Assembly: GCF_029892485.1 (NCBI RefSeq)
Contig: NZ_JARXVG010000014.1
Location: forward strand, 62,001 to 126,000
DNA length: 64,000 bases
Origin: Variovorax boronicumulans
Lineage (GTDB): Bacteria > Pseudomonadota > Gammaproteobacteria > Burkholderiales > Burkholderiaceae_C
Reading direction: 5' to 3'
The translations under genes were made by a program, and so were the position numbers. Of the stretch, positions 43,016-52,545 are shown in pieces (within the stretch, counting starts at the first letter, position 1; every line of letters begins with the position of its first letter). The notes beneath the pieces were generated by a model. The model saw only the letters and a program-made list of their open reading frames with translations, had not been told where the DNA came from and searched no databases.

Positions 43016-45163
43016 ATGGCTTGGTTTTCAAGATGGGGATGGGAGCGCCCTGCACGTCGTCGTGCGGGAATCGCGGGGGCGTTCGGTCTGGCCGGCATTC
43101 TTCTCCTGGGCTTCGGGCCTTCGGTGTGGGCGCAGCAACAAGCGCCTAACGCCGAGGCCGCGGCCAGCAAGGCGGAGCAGGCCCGCATGGCCGACACCGA
43201 CACCTTGCTGGCGCTGACCAGCGAAGGGGCCGTTCTCTACGCGCAGGACGCGGTCAAGCTCTCGGGCTACCAGTACTGCAGCCAGGCCGTTGCGCTGGCG
43301 GAGGCGGGCGAGTTCCGCCAGAGCGTCCGCGCCGCGAGCAAGGCGCTGCACCTGGCCAACGCCACGCGCGATCCGAACCTCATGGCCATGGCCAACCGCG
43401 ACCTGGCCATCGTCTACAGCTACTCGGGCCAGCTCGAGAAGGCCGAGGAGTTCGCCCGCGAAGCGCTCAAGCATCCGGCGCGCGACCCCAAGCTGGTGGT
43501 CGGCCCGGTGCAGAAGGTGATCGGCGACGTGCGTACGCGCCGCGGCGATTTCGCCGGCGCCGTCATCAGCTACGACGAGGCGCTGGCCAACAGTTCGCCG
43601 CGCTATGCGCCGCTGGTGCAGGCCTCGCTGGTCAATGCGCTCATCGAAGCGGGCGACGCTGCGCGGGCGCGCGAAGTGCTGGGCACCATGGCCCCGCCCA
43701 AGGACGCTCCGCTCACCGCGCAACTCGACCGCACCCGTGCACGCCTCCTGCTGGCCGAGAACAAGCCGGCCGAGGCGCGCGACATGTACCGCGCGCTCAC
43801 CGCGCGCCAGGTCGGTGCCGACACCGAGTACTACCGCCTCTGGGCCTGGGACGGCGTGGCGCGCAGCGAGATCGCGCTGGGCCAGAAGCAGGCCGCGGCC
43901 GAGGCCGTGGGCCAGGCGCTGGGCGGCGTGGACAAGGTGCGCGCCAAGTTCCGCAGCGAAGAATTCAAGATGGGCCTGTTCTCGGACCTGCAGTCGGTGT
44001 TCGAGCGCGGCGTGTCGGTCTACAGCGATGCGGGCGATGCGCGCGCTGCTTTCGAGGTCAGCGAGCACAGCCGCTCACGCGCGCTGCTCGATGCGGTGCG
44101 CGGCCGCGCGAAGATCAGCGAGCAGGCCACCAGCATCGTCGATCTCGCCACGCTGCAGCGCACGCTGGCGGCCGACGAGCGCGTGGTGCAGTTTCATTCG
44201 CTGCCCGACCGCCTGGTGGTGTGGGTGGTGAGCCCGGGCGCCATTCAGGAGAAGACGGTGGCCGTGAAGCGCGACGAGCTCAACGAGCTGGTCGAGACCT
44301 TCCGCAATTCCATCGTGCGCGGACGCCGCACCGCCATCACCAATGCCGACAAGCTAGGCGCCGCGCTGCTCGGGCCGCTGGGCCTCGCGCCGGGGCAGCG
44401 CCTGATCATCGTGCCGCACGGCCCGCTGCACTACCTGCCGTTCCAGGCCCTGCGCCTGGACGGCCGCTACGTCATCGAGACGCACCCGGTGTCGGTCGCG
44501 CCGTCGATGAGCATCGCGGTGCAGCTGGCGCAGCGCACGCCGCGCGTGAACGCATCGCTGGTGGCCTTCGGCAATCCGCGCATCGAGGACAAGTACGACC
44601 TGCCCGGCGCCGAGACCGAGGTCAAGCAGCTCGCGCAACTGTTCCCGCGCAACACCGTGTTCATGGGCGTGGCCGCCACGAAGACGCAGTTCCGCGACGT
44701 GGCCTCGCGCTCGCCGCTGATGCATGTGGCGGCGCACGCCGAGGCCGATGCGGTCGATCCGCTGTACTCGCGCATCCTGCTGGCCAACGAAGGCGGCAAG
44801 CAGAACTTCCTCGAAGCGCACGAAATCCTGGAGCTGCCGATGGACGGCACCGCGCTGGTCACGCTCTCGGCCTGCGAATCGGGGCTCGGGCGCATCGCGC
44901 AGGGCGACGAGGTGCTGGGCTTCACGCGCTCCTTCCTCTCGGCGGGCAGCTCCAGCCTGATCGCCTCGCTGTGGCCGGTGTCGGACGACGCGACCGCGGT
45001 GCTCATGAGCACGCTCTACGGCGAACTCTCCAGGGGCCGCGACCTGCAGAAAGCCATGCAGGCCGGACAACTGGCCGTGCTGAAGGACCCCAAGATGTCC
45101 CATCCTTTCTTCTGGGCGCCGTTCAACCTGATCGGCAACTGGCGCCTCACGGTAGGGAGCTGA
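43016..45163 (+). CDS. Exported TPR-CHAT protease-like protein
   Basis: The 715-residue protein begins with a Sec signal peptide (ending near SVWAQ, residues about 38-42). A helical region follows with tetratricopeptide-like repeats (about 75-300; for example ALAEAGEFRQSVRAASKAL and AMANRDLAIVYSYSGQLEKA). The C-terminal CHAT caspase-like domain (about 400-715) has the His-Cys dyad: His574 in MHVAAHAEADAVDP and Cys620 in VTLSACESGLGRIAQGDEVL. Family members are proteases activated by ligands. An exported form beside a two-partner secretion pair is notable: the tpsB start follows 3 bases after its stop. Confidence 0.9.
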   Translation: MAWFSRWGWERPARRRAGIAGAFGLAGILLLGFGPSVWAQQQAPNAEAAASKAEQARMADTDTLLALTSEGAVLYAQDAVKLSGYQYCSQAVALAEAGEFRQSVRAASKALHLANATRDPNLMAMANRDLAIVYSYSGQLEKAEEFAREALKHPARDPKLVVGPVQKVIGDVRTRRGDFAGAVISYDEALANSSPRYAPLVQASLVNALIEAGDAARAREVLGTMAPPKDAPLTAQLDRTRARLLLAENKPAEARDMYRALTARQVGADTEYYRLWAWDGVARSEIALGQKQAAAEAVGQALGGVDKVRAKFRSEEFKMGLFSDLQSVFERGVSVYSDAGDARAAFEVSEHSRSRALLDAVRGRAKISEQATSIVDLATLQRTLAADERVVQFHSLPDRLVVWVVSPGAIQEKTVAVKRDELNELVETFRNSIVRGRRTAITNADKLGAALLGPLGLAPGQRLIIVPHGPLHYLPFQALRLDGRYVIETHPVSVAPSMSIAVQLAQRTPRVNASLVAFGNPRIEDKYDLPGAETEVKQLAQLFPRNTVFMGVAATKTQFRDVASRSPLMHVAAHAEADAVDPLYSRILLANEGGKQNFLEAHEILELPMDGTALVTLSACESGLGRIAQGDEVLGFTRSFLSAGSSSLIASLWPVSDDATAVLMSTLYGELSRGRDLQKAMQAGQLAVLKDPKMSHPFFWAPFNLIGNWRLTVGS

Positions 45164-45166
45164 ACC

Positions 45167-46954
45167 ATGCGCAATGCCATGAACAGCAACCGCTCCCTTG
45201 TCCTCGCTCCGCGCAGTGCGCTGCGTCCCATCGCCTGGGCCACCGGCGCCCTGGTGTCGGCCGTCCTCTTCATGGCTGCGGATCGCGCGCATGCCGAGGA
45301 ACAAGCGCAGGCCGAACAACAAGCCACTTCGGCCAACGATGCGGGCGACAGCACCGAACTGCTCCCCACCAAGGACCCCTGCGGCACCTGCGACCGCCCG
45401 CTCGCGCAAGCGACAGGCGCCGTCGCACCGCAGAGCCTGCCCGCCCCGCCGCGCCCCGCGGGCGCGACCTTCAAGCTGAACGACCTGCGCCTGAACGGTG
45501 TCAAGGCGCTGACCAACGAAGATCTGCAATCGATCACAGCGCCCTACATCGGCCGCGACGTCACGCTGGGCGATCTCGAAGGGCTCGCGCAGGCGATCAC
45601 CGCGCGCTACAAGGAGCGCGGCTACTTCCTCGCGCAGGCCATCGTGCCGGTGCAGACGGTGCGCGACGGCATCGTCGAGATCAGCGTGATCGAAGGGCGC
45701 CTGGGCAAGGTCGACGTGGTCGTCGCGCCCGATGCGCCGCTCAGCGAAGCGCGCGTGCGCGGCTTTCTCGCGCCGCTGCAACCGGGCGAAGCGGTGAGCG
45801 CACCGGCGTACGAACGCTCGATGCTGCTGCTGTCGGACCAGCCCGGCGTGAAGGTGTCGTCGGGCCTGCAGGAAGGTTCGGCACCCGGCACCACCGACCT
45901 CTCGGTCGAAGTGGCCGCCGCGCCGCGCTGGGCCTTCACGGCCGAGGCCGACAACCACGGCACCAAGGAGTCGGGGCGTTACCGCGTGGGCGGCACCGCG
46001 CGCTGGCTCAGCCCCTTCGGCATCGGCGACAACCTCGACATGCGCGTGATGGTGTCCGACAGCAACGACCTGCAGTTCGGCCGCATCGCGTACGAGGCGC
46101 CCATCGGCACCAGCGGCCTGCGCGCCGGCGTGGGCCTGGCGCGCGTGAACTACGAGCTCGGCGGCCAGTTCGCGGACTACGAGGCCCGCGGCCGCGCCAA
46201 CGTGCTCGATTTCTCGCTCAACTATCCGCTGATCCGCCAGCGCCAGCAGAACCTGTTCCTGCGCCTGGGCGCCGACATCAAGGACCTGACCGACGAGGTC
46301 GGCATCGTCAACAGCAATTCGCGCAAGCGCATCCATGGCCTGAGCGCGGGCTGGACCTGGGAGCGCCGCGACGAGGTGCTTGGCGGCGGCTACTGGGCCA
46401 GCTCCGGCACGCTGTACCACGGCGACCTTTCGATCCGCGATCCGGAGAGCCGCCTGGCCGACCAGGGCATCAACGGCCACCGCACCGAAGGCGGCTTCAC
46501 CAAGCTGAGCTTCCAGCTCTCGCGGCTGCAGGCCATCGTGCCGCGCCATTCGCTGTACCTCTCGGTCGGCGGCCAGTGGGCCAGCAAGAACCTCGACGGC
46601 TCGGAAAAACTCGCGCTCGGCGGCGCGCGCGCGGTGCGTGCGTACCCCTCGGGCGAGTTGCTGGTGGACCAGGGCGTGATCGGCACGGTCGAGTGGCGCT
46701 GGTCGCTCAACGAAGAGATCACGCCTTTCCTGTTCTACGACGCCGCCCACGGAAAAATCGTGCGCAACCCCACGTTCGCCGACGGTGCCAACAGCCACAG
46801 CCTGCGCGGCTACGGCGTCGGGGTGAGCTGGTCGCGGCCGGGCAATTTCTCGATCAATGCCACGCTCGCCTGGCGTGCCGGCACGCCGCCGGCGCAGACC
46901 GACGGCGGTGGGCGCAATCCGCGCCTCTACGTGCAGCTCATCAAGGCGTTCTGA
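45167..46954 (+). CDS. TpsB/ShlB-FhaC outer-membrane transporter
   Basis: The 595-residue protein is the pore of a two-partner secretion system. It has an N-terminal signal peptide (about residues 1-42), then a POTRA domain (FKLNDLRLNGVKALTNEDLQ, GLAQAITARYKERGYFLAQA) to about residue 185. A 16-strand barrel of the Omp85 type follows, with GTARWLSPFGIGDNLDMRVM and the conserved loop motif VRAYPSGELLVDQG, and a terminal Phe. It should move the TpsA passenger encoded next through the outer membrane. Both neighbours are tightly spaced (3 bp upstream, 2 bp downstream). A second start at 45179 is possible. Confidence 0.93.
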   Translation: MRNAMNSNRSLVLAPRSALRPIAWATGALVSAVLFMAADRAHAEEQAQAEQQATSANDAGDSTELLPTKDPCGTCDRPLAQATGAVAPQSLPAPPRPAGATFKLNDLRLNGVKALTNEDLQSITAPYIGRDVTLGDLEGLAQAITARYKERGYFLAQAIVPVQTVRDGIVEISVIEGRLGKVDVVVAPDAPLSEARVRGFLAPLQPGEAVSAPAYERSMLLLSDQPGVKVSSGLQEGSAPGTTDLSVEVAAAPRWAFTAEADNHGTKESGRYRVGGTARWLSPFGIGDNLDMRVMVSDSNDLQFGRIAYEAPIGTSGLRAGVGLARVNYELGGQFADYEARGRANVLDFSLNYPLIRQRQQNLFLRLGADIKDLTDEVGIVNSNSRKRIHGLSAGWTWERRDEVLGGGYWASSGTLYHGDLSIRDPESRLADQGINGHRTEGGFTKLSFQLSRLQAIVPRHSLYLSVGGQWASKNLDGSEKLALGGARAVRAYPSGELLVDQGVIGTVEWRWSLNEEITPFLFYDAAHGKIVRNPTFADGANSHSLRGYGVGVSWSRPGNFSINATLAWRAGTPPAQTDGGGRNPRLYVQLIKAF

Positions 46955-46956
46955 CC

Positions 46957-49900
46957 ATGAAGCAACGCAATCTCTCCCGCCAACGGCCCCGCCACCTTCG
47001 CGGCCTGCAGCTGCGGCCCCTGGCGATCTCGCTCTTGTGCGCGGGTCTCTCGCCGGCCATCGCGCAGGTGCTGCCCACGGTCTTTCTCCCGATCGCCGGC
47101 GGCGTCACGATGACGCAGAGCGGCGCCGTGATGAACATCAACCAGCCGCTCGCGCGCGGCATCGCCAGCTGGCAGACCTTCTCGATCGGTGTGGGCGGCG
47201 TCGTCAACATCGTGCAGCCGAGCGCCAGCAGCGTGCTGCTCAACCGCGTGACCGGCAACGAGCTCTCGACCATCGCGGGCCAGCTCAACGCCAACGGGCG
47301 CGTGATCCTGGTGAACCCCAACGGCGTGATGTTCAGCCAGGGCGCGACGGTGAACGTGGGCGGCCTCATCGCCTCCACGCTGGCCATGACGACCAGCGAC
47401 ACGAGCTTCATGGAAGGCGCCACCAAGCTCACCTTCGAGCGCGCAGACGCCAACGGGGCCTCGGTGCGCAACCTCGGCAGCATCACCGCCACCGGCGGCG
47501 GGCCCGTGGTGCTGATGGGCGCGGCGGTGGGCAACGGCAGCACCGGCACCATCACCGCCGACGGCGGCACGGTCGCGCTGGCCTCGGGCCGCAAGATCAC
47601 GCTGGACCTCGTGGGCGACGGGCTCACCAACCTCGTGATCGCGCCCGATGCCATGGCCACCAGCGCGGCGGTGGGCAACAGCGGCAAGATCCAGGCCGAT
47701 GGCGGGCGCGTGGCGCTCGTCGGCAGTTCGGTCACCGCGGGCGAGCTGGTGGTCAACCAGACCGGCACGGTGCGCGCGCGCACCATCGGTACGCGCAACG
47801 GCGAGATATTCCTCGGCGGCGGGCGGGACAACCAGGTCGCGATGACCGGTGGCACGCTCGACGCCACCGGCGCCGCGGCCGGCGAGCGCGGCGGCAACAT
47901 CCGCATCGCGGCGGGGCAGGTGCAGCTGCAGGCCACGGACAAAGGCCAGCAGGCGGTGATCGATGCCAGCGGGCAGGCCGGCGGCGGCACGGTCGCGGTG
48001 CGCGGATACGACGTGGCGCTGTCTTCGGGCTCCGTGCTGCGCGCCAATGCCACCGGGCAGGGCGCGGGCGGCACCGTCGACGTGGGCTCGGCAACGGGCC
48101 AGGTCCTGGTGGACGGCCTCACCGCGCCCGAGCGCGTCTCGCATGCGCAGGTGTTCGGCGAGCTGAGCGCGCGCGGCGCCGGCAGCGGCGCGGGCGGGGC
48201 GATCTTGACCTCCGGCGATTTCCTGCGCATCAACCCGGCGAAGGTGGATGCGGGGGGCGGTGCCCAGGGCGGTGCCAACGGGCGCTGGACTGTCGCTGCC
48301 GCATCCGATCTCAATGTCGTTTCGGCCGCAGAAATTCCGGCCTACGACAGCGCCTACCCGCCCTTGTCCATCACCAACGTGAGCGCCGAAGGCATCGGCG
48401 GCGCGCTCGGCCGCGGCACCGATGTGACGCTCTCCAGCAGCAACATCGGCGACAACGCGGGCGTGCGCTTCGCCGCGGATGCCAAGGTCGTCAAGTCCGA
48501 AGGCGGCACCGCCACGCTCAGGGTCGATTCGGCCGGCAGCATCGTGATGGCCACGGGCTCGGCCATCGATGCCCGCACCGGTGCGCTTCAGGTCGACTTC
48601 AACGCCGACTCGACCGGCCGCGTGGCGCTGAACGCGGCACAGATCAACTCCGGCGAAGGGCCGGTCACCGAACTCGACTACGCAGGCTCGATCCGCCTGA
48701 ACGGCGCAACCATCAACGCCAACGGCGGCTCGGTGCGCTTCTTCGGCCAGGGCGACGCGGCCAGCGGCCGCGCCATCGGCGGCTCCGCCTCGCACACCGA
48801 CGGGCCCGCCGATTCGTGGCGCGACGGCGTCTACCTGAACGCGAGCTCCGTCACCACGAGCGGCAGCGGCCAGGTCTCGATGCGCGGCCAGGGCCGCAGC
48901 TGGGTCTCCGACCCATCGGGCACCGGCGGCTTCTATGTGGGAAGCGGCGGCGTGGTCGTGACGACCGACAGCGCCGTGCAGGCCGGCACCGGCGGTGTCT
49001 CGCTCGACGGCGTGGCGGGTTTCGGGGCCAGCGGCGTGGCGGTGCAGAACGGCGCCAAGATCACCGCCGTGGGCGACGTGGCACTCACCGGGCGCGGCGC
49101 CGCATGGAACAGCGGCATGCCCGCGGCCGGCGTGGGTTCGAGTTCCGCGGTGCTCATCGACGACGCCTCGATCGCGAGCGATCGCACCGTGCGCATCGAC
49201 GGCACCGGCGCCGACCTCGAGGGGTTTCGCACCAGCAAGGCGTTTGCGGCACAGAACGACTTTGCCGGCGGCAGCCAGGGTGTCTCGATCTACGGCAGCG
49301 TCACGGCAGGCGCGGGCCAGCGCATCGACGTGAACGGACGCGCCGGCAACCAGAGCTTCACCTCGACGCTCGACGACGGCGGCAACATCGTGGTGACCCC
49401 GTTCGGCCAGGTCTACGGCGTCGTCGTGCGGGCCAACGAAGCACAGCCGAATCCGCTGCGCACCTCGGGCGGCACCATCGCCATCGACGGCCAGGGCACC
49501 GACGTCTCGCTACGCATGGAGACCTTCGGCTCCGGCTCCTTCGGCCTTGCCGCGGCGCCGGCACCCGGCGCGCTCGCGGCCGCTCCCCAACCCGCGCTGC
49601 TGTCGGTCATGAGCGAGACCGGCAAGGGCGGCAACATCTCGGTGCGGGGCCGCAACATCGTCATCGACGGCGCGGAGCAGTTCGACGACGCACCGCTGAT
49701 CGGGCGCCTGGACGCGAGCGGCGCCACCGGCGGCGGAAGCATCGACATCGCCGGCACAGGCGTGATCGCCGTGGGTGCCAACGCCAGCCTGGAGGCCAAC
49801 GCCACCGGCTCGGGCAACGGCGGCAGCGTGAAGGTGGTCGCGGGCGACAGCCTGCGCGCCTACGGCAGTCTTTCGGCGCGCGGCGGCGCGGAGAGCGGCA

Positions 49901-52425
49901 ACGGAGGCTTCATCGAGACTTCAGCCTCGCAGTTCGACCTGGCCGGCATTCGCGTCGATGCCTCGTCGCCGGTGGGCAGCGCGGGCTCGTGGCTGATCGA
50001 TCCGTTCGACGTCGACATCGTGAGCGGCGTCGCCACGGGCTCCCTGACCGGCAACCCGTTCGATCCGATCGCCACCTCGACCATCCAGGACGGCGACATC
50101 AATGCCGCGCTCAATGCGGGCACCGGCGTGACGATCGGCACCGGAAGCACTGGCTCTCCTTTGGCCGGCGACATCCACATGTCGAACGCGAAGGGGGCCG
50201 TCAACATCAACTACAGCACCAACAAGGGTGCGGTGACGTTCCAGCTCGATGCCAACCGCAGCGTGCGCGGCGACGCGGGCACGGTGATCCAGTCCACCGG
50301 GGGCGGTGCGCTCAACGTGGTGTTCAACGCCGACGTCAACAACGGCGGCACGGCCACCGGGGGCGGGCAGGTCAGCTACAGCGGCGACATCTACACCAAC
50401 GGCGGCAACGTCGTGATGAACGGCAGCTGGGCCAACCCCAGCAACCAGGGCGTCAGCGTGCACCTCGACGGCAACGAGATAGACACCCGCGTGGGCCGCA
50501 GCGATGCGGGGGCGGGCGGCTCGGTCACGATCGTCGGCAGGAGCATCGGCCTGGGCGGCATCGGCGATGCCGCCGTCAGCACCGATGGCGTGCACATCTC
50601 GACCTCGACCGGCAACGTGAACATCACCGGCACGGCCGACGGCGCGTCGGGCGTGCGCCTGGGCTCGCGCTTCGTCGTGACCGGCACGGCGAACCGGCAG
50701 ACCGAGATATCGACCACCACGGGCAACATCACCGTGCTGGGCGTGGGCAACAGCGTCACCAGCGCGGGCACCTCGCCGGGCCACGGCGTGATCATCGACC
50801 AGTCGGCGCTGCGCTCGATCGACGGCGACATCACGGTGCGCGGGCTGCGCCAGGCCGGCGGCCCCATCGTCGGGGACGGCGTGCGATTGACCACCGGCGC
50901 GCAGGTCGTGACCACCGGCACCGGCGACATCGAGCTGAGCGGCCAGTCCGTCGGCAACGGCGCCGGCGTGCGGGTCGGCCCGCAGGCGGCGTTGGCCGGC
51001 GCTTTCCCGCCCGTCCTTGCGGACGTCATCGTGTCCGCCGGCGGCAACACGGTGCTGCGCGCCGGCAACGACGGCAGCACCGATGCGCTGGTGATCGACG
51101 GCAAGGTCAGCGCCGCCAACGTGATCAACCTGCGGCCGGGCGGCGTCGATGCCGCGGGCAACGGCGTGGACCAGACCGGCACGTCGATCACCCTTGGCGG
51201 CACAGCTGCCACCGGGTTCGCGGTCTCGGCTGCCGAGTTCGGCCGCCTCACAGCCGCCACCATCGTGGCGGGGAGCAACGCGCATGCCGCGAACATCGAT
51301 GTCGTGGGGCCGTTGACCCTGCCATCCGCACTCACGCTGCAGAACGGTGGCGGCGGCAACATCCAGTTGGGCGGCTCGATCACTGCCACGCGGCTCGGGC
51401 TGCTCAGCGCCGGCAACATCACGCAGGCCGCGGGCGCACCCATCACCGCCGGCACGCTGATGGCGCGCTCCACCGGCGGCAGCGTGCTGCTCGACACGGC
51501 GCCGAACAACGTCAGCGCGGCCACGGTGGGCGGCGGCGCGGCCGGCGCCTTCCGCTATGTCGATGTCGACACGGTGCAGCTCGGGTCGGTGTCCGTCACA
51601 GGCTTCGATGCCGCGGGCAATGCGCCGCAGGTCCAGTCGGCCACCTCGATGGCGGCCGAGACCGTGTTCGTGCGCACGCTGTCCGGCGACCTGCTGCTGG
51701 GCACCAACGTCAGCAGCACGAGCGGCACCGATCTGGTGGCGGCTTCGCGCTTCCAGAACCTGGGTGCCTACACGATCACCGGCGCGCCGTGGCGCGTGTG
51801 GGCCGACACCTGGGTCGGCGAGACGCGCGGCGGCCTGTTCGGCTCGGGCCCGCTGCCCAACCTGTACCACTGCGCGTACCTGGGCTTGTGCACCGTCACC
51901 GTGTCGCCGGGCGACAACCACTTCATCTATGCGCAGCAACCCGTGGCCACGGTGGTGATCGGCAATGCGACCCGTCCCACGGGACAGGCCAATCCGCCCT
52001 TCACGTACAGCGTCGACGGCCTGATCCTGGGCGACACGGCCTCGAGTTTCAGCGGCTTGCCCGGCACGTCGGCGACGCCGGACAGCGCGCCGGGTGTCTA
52101 TGCGATCAACGGCAGCTTCGCTTCTGCCGCGGGCTACGCCGTCAACGTGCGGCCGGGGGACCTGACGGTCACGACGGCACCGCCGGTCGTGTTCCGGGTG
52201 CCTGACTTCCCGTTGCCCGACGTGCTGCGCGAAGTGCCTTCCTCCTGGCTCTACGACCGCAACATCGGCCCGCCGCCGATCTGCTTTGCCCCCGGCGCGC
52301 TCGAAGGCGACCGCGCATCGCAGGGCGGCGATGTGCTGGCGCGCGAATGGTCGCGCGTGCGGTCGCGGCCCAACCTCTCGAGCTGCGTGGACACCGAGAA
52401 GCGCAACGGCTGCGCCGATTTCTGA
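46957..52425 (+). CDS. Filamentous-haemagglutinin-like TpsA passenger
   Basis: The 1,822-residue secreted protein has an extended signal peptide (to about residue 37, AIAQ). The TPS secretion domain follows (about 40-260), with MTQSGAVMNINQPLARGIAS, NRVTGNELSTIAGQLNANGR and the NPNG signature at residues 120-123. Long stretches of beta-helix repeats rich in Gly, Ala, Ser, Thr and Asn follow. The late part contains GFIETSASQFDLAGIRVDAS and GSAGSWLIDPFDVDIVSGVA, a phrase typical of this adhesin group, and an MBG-like beta domain near residues 1660-1740. The last about 60 residues have several Cys and no membrane anchor. Expected role: surface adhesin or scaffold. Confidence 0.92.
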   Translation: MKQRNLSRQRPRHLRGLQLRPLAISLLCAGLSPAIAQVLPTVFLPIAGGVTMTQSGAVMNINQPLARGIASWQTFSIGVGGVVNIVQPSASSVLLNRVTGNELSTIAGQLNANGRVILVNPNGVMFSQGATVNVGGLIASTLAMTTSDTSFMEGATKLTFERADANGASVRNLGSITATGGGPVVLMGAAVGNGSTGTITADGGTVALASGRKITLDLVGDGLTNLVIAPDAMATSAAVGNSGKIQADGGRVALVGSSVTAGELVVNQTGTVRARTIGTRNGEIFLGGGRDNQVAMTGGTLDATGAAAGERGGNIRIAAGQVQLQATDKGQQAVIDASGQAGGGTVAVRGYDVALSSGSVLRANATGQGAGGTVDVGSATGQVLVDGLTAPERVSHAQVFGELSARGAGSGAGGAILTSGDFLRINPAKVDAGGGAQGGANGRWTVAAASDLNVVSAAEIPAYDSAYPPLSITNVSAEGIGGALGRGTDVTLSSSNIGDNAGVRFAADAKVVKSEGGTATLRVDSAGSIVMATGSAIDARTGALQVDFNADSTGRVALNAAQINSGEGPVTELDYAGSIRLNGATINANGGSVRFFGQGDAASGRAIGGSASHTDGPADSWRDGVYLNASSVTTSGSGQVSMRGQGRSWVSDPSGTGGFYVGSGGVVVTTDSAVQAGTGGVSLDGVAGFGASGVAVQNGAKITAVGDVALTGRGAAWNSGMPAAGVGSSSAVLIDDASIASDRTVRIDGTGADLEGFRTSKAFAAQNDFAGGSQGVSIYGSVTAGAGQRIDVNGRAGNQSFTSTLDDGGNIVVTPFGQVYGVVVRANEAQPNPLRTSGGTIAIDGQGTDVSLRMETFGSGSFGLAAAPAPGALAAAPQPALLSVMSETGKGGNISVRGRNIVIDGAEQFDDAPLIGRLDASGATGGGSIDIAGTGVIAVGANASLEANATGSGNGGSVKVVAGDSLRAYGSLSARGGAESGNGGFIETSASQFDLAGIRVDASSPVGSAGSWLIDPFDVDIVSGVATGSLTGNPFDPIATSTIQDGDINAALNAGTGVTIGTGSTGSPLAGDIHMSNAKGAVNINYSTNKGAVTFQLDANRSVRGDAGTVIQSTGGGALNVVFNADVNNGGTATGGGQVSYSGDIYTNGGNVVMNGSWANPSNQGVSVHLDGNEIDTRVGRSDAGAGGSVTIVGRSIGLGGIGDAAVSTDGVHISTSTGNVNITGTADGASGVRLGSRFVVTGTANRQTEISTTTGNITVLGVGNSVTSAGTSPGHGVIIDQSALRSIDGDITVRGLRQAGGPIVGDGVRLTTGAQVVTTGTGDIELSGQSVGNGAGVRVGPQAALAGAFPPVLADVIVSAGGNTVLRAGNDGSTDALVIDGKVSAANVINLRPGGVDAAGNGVDQTGTSITLGGTAATGFAVSAAEFGRLTAATIVAGSNAHAANIDVVGPLTLPSALTLQNGGGGNIQLGGSITATRLGLLSAGNITQAAGAPITAGTLMARSTGGSVLLDTAPNNVSAATVGGGAAGAFRYVDVDTVQLGSVSVTGFDAAGNAPQVQSATSMAAETVFVRTLSGDLLLGTNVSSTSGTDLVAASRFQNLGAYTITGAPWRVWADTWVGETRGGLFGSGPLPNLYHCAYLGLCTVTVSPGDNHFIYAQQPVATVVIGNATRPTGQANPPFTYSVDGLILGDTASSFSGLPGTSATPDSAPGVYAINGSFASAAGYAVNVRPGDLTVTTAPPVVFRVPDFPLPDVLREVPSSWLYDRNIGPPPICFAPGALEGDRASQGGDVLAREWSRVRSRPNLSSCVDTEKRNGCADF

Positions 52426-52458
52426 CGGCCACGCTCACGCCTTCTCAATCCGCAAGAG

Positions 52459-52524
52459 CCGTTCGGGCTGAGCTTGTCGAAACCTCGCGCAGCGCTTCGA
52501 CAAGCTCGGCGTGAACGGTTTTTT
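52459..52524 (+). terminator. Terminator-like copy of the TTCGACAAGCTC repeat
   Basis: The left arm at 52459-52481 (GTTCGGGCTGAGCTTGTCGA) pairs with a right arm at 52496-52518, with a few mismatches near the middle. The loop is about 14 bases and six T residues follow (52519-52524). This arm sequence is a well-known dispersed intergenic repeat of proteobacteria. Here it sits 33 bases after the TpsA stop codon and should end the CHAT/TPS transcript. Confidence 0.75.
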
Positions 52525-52545
52525 CTTATCGAACGAAATCCGGTA

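Noticed and set aside
44354..46798. 814-residue minus-strand frame opposite CHAT and TpsB genes
   Set aside because: No domain, typical GC-skewed antisense composition, and it crosses two well supported genes.
44221..46956. Upstream extension of the TpsA frame to 2,734 residues
   Set aside because: The frame stays open through the CHAT and TpsB genes only because of GC bias; the signal peptide and TPS domain begin at 46957, and the two overlapped genes have clear family matches.
46857..52205. 1,782-residue plus-strand frame across the adhesin gene
   Set aside because: It is rich in Arg, His and Gly without any domain, mirrors the repeats of the TpsA gene in another frame, and contains no start region with signal or ribosome site.
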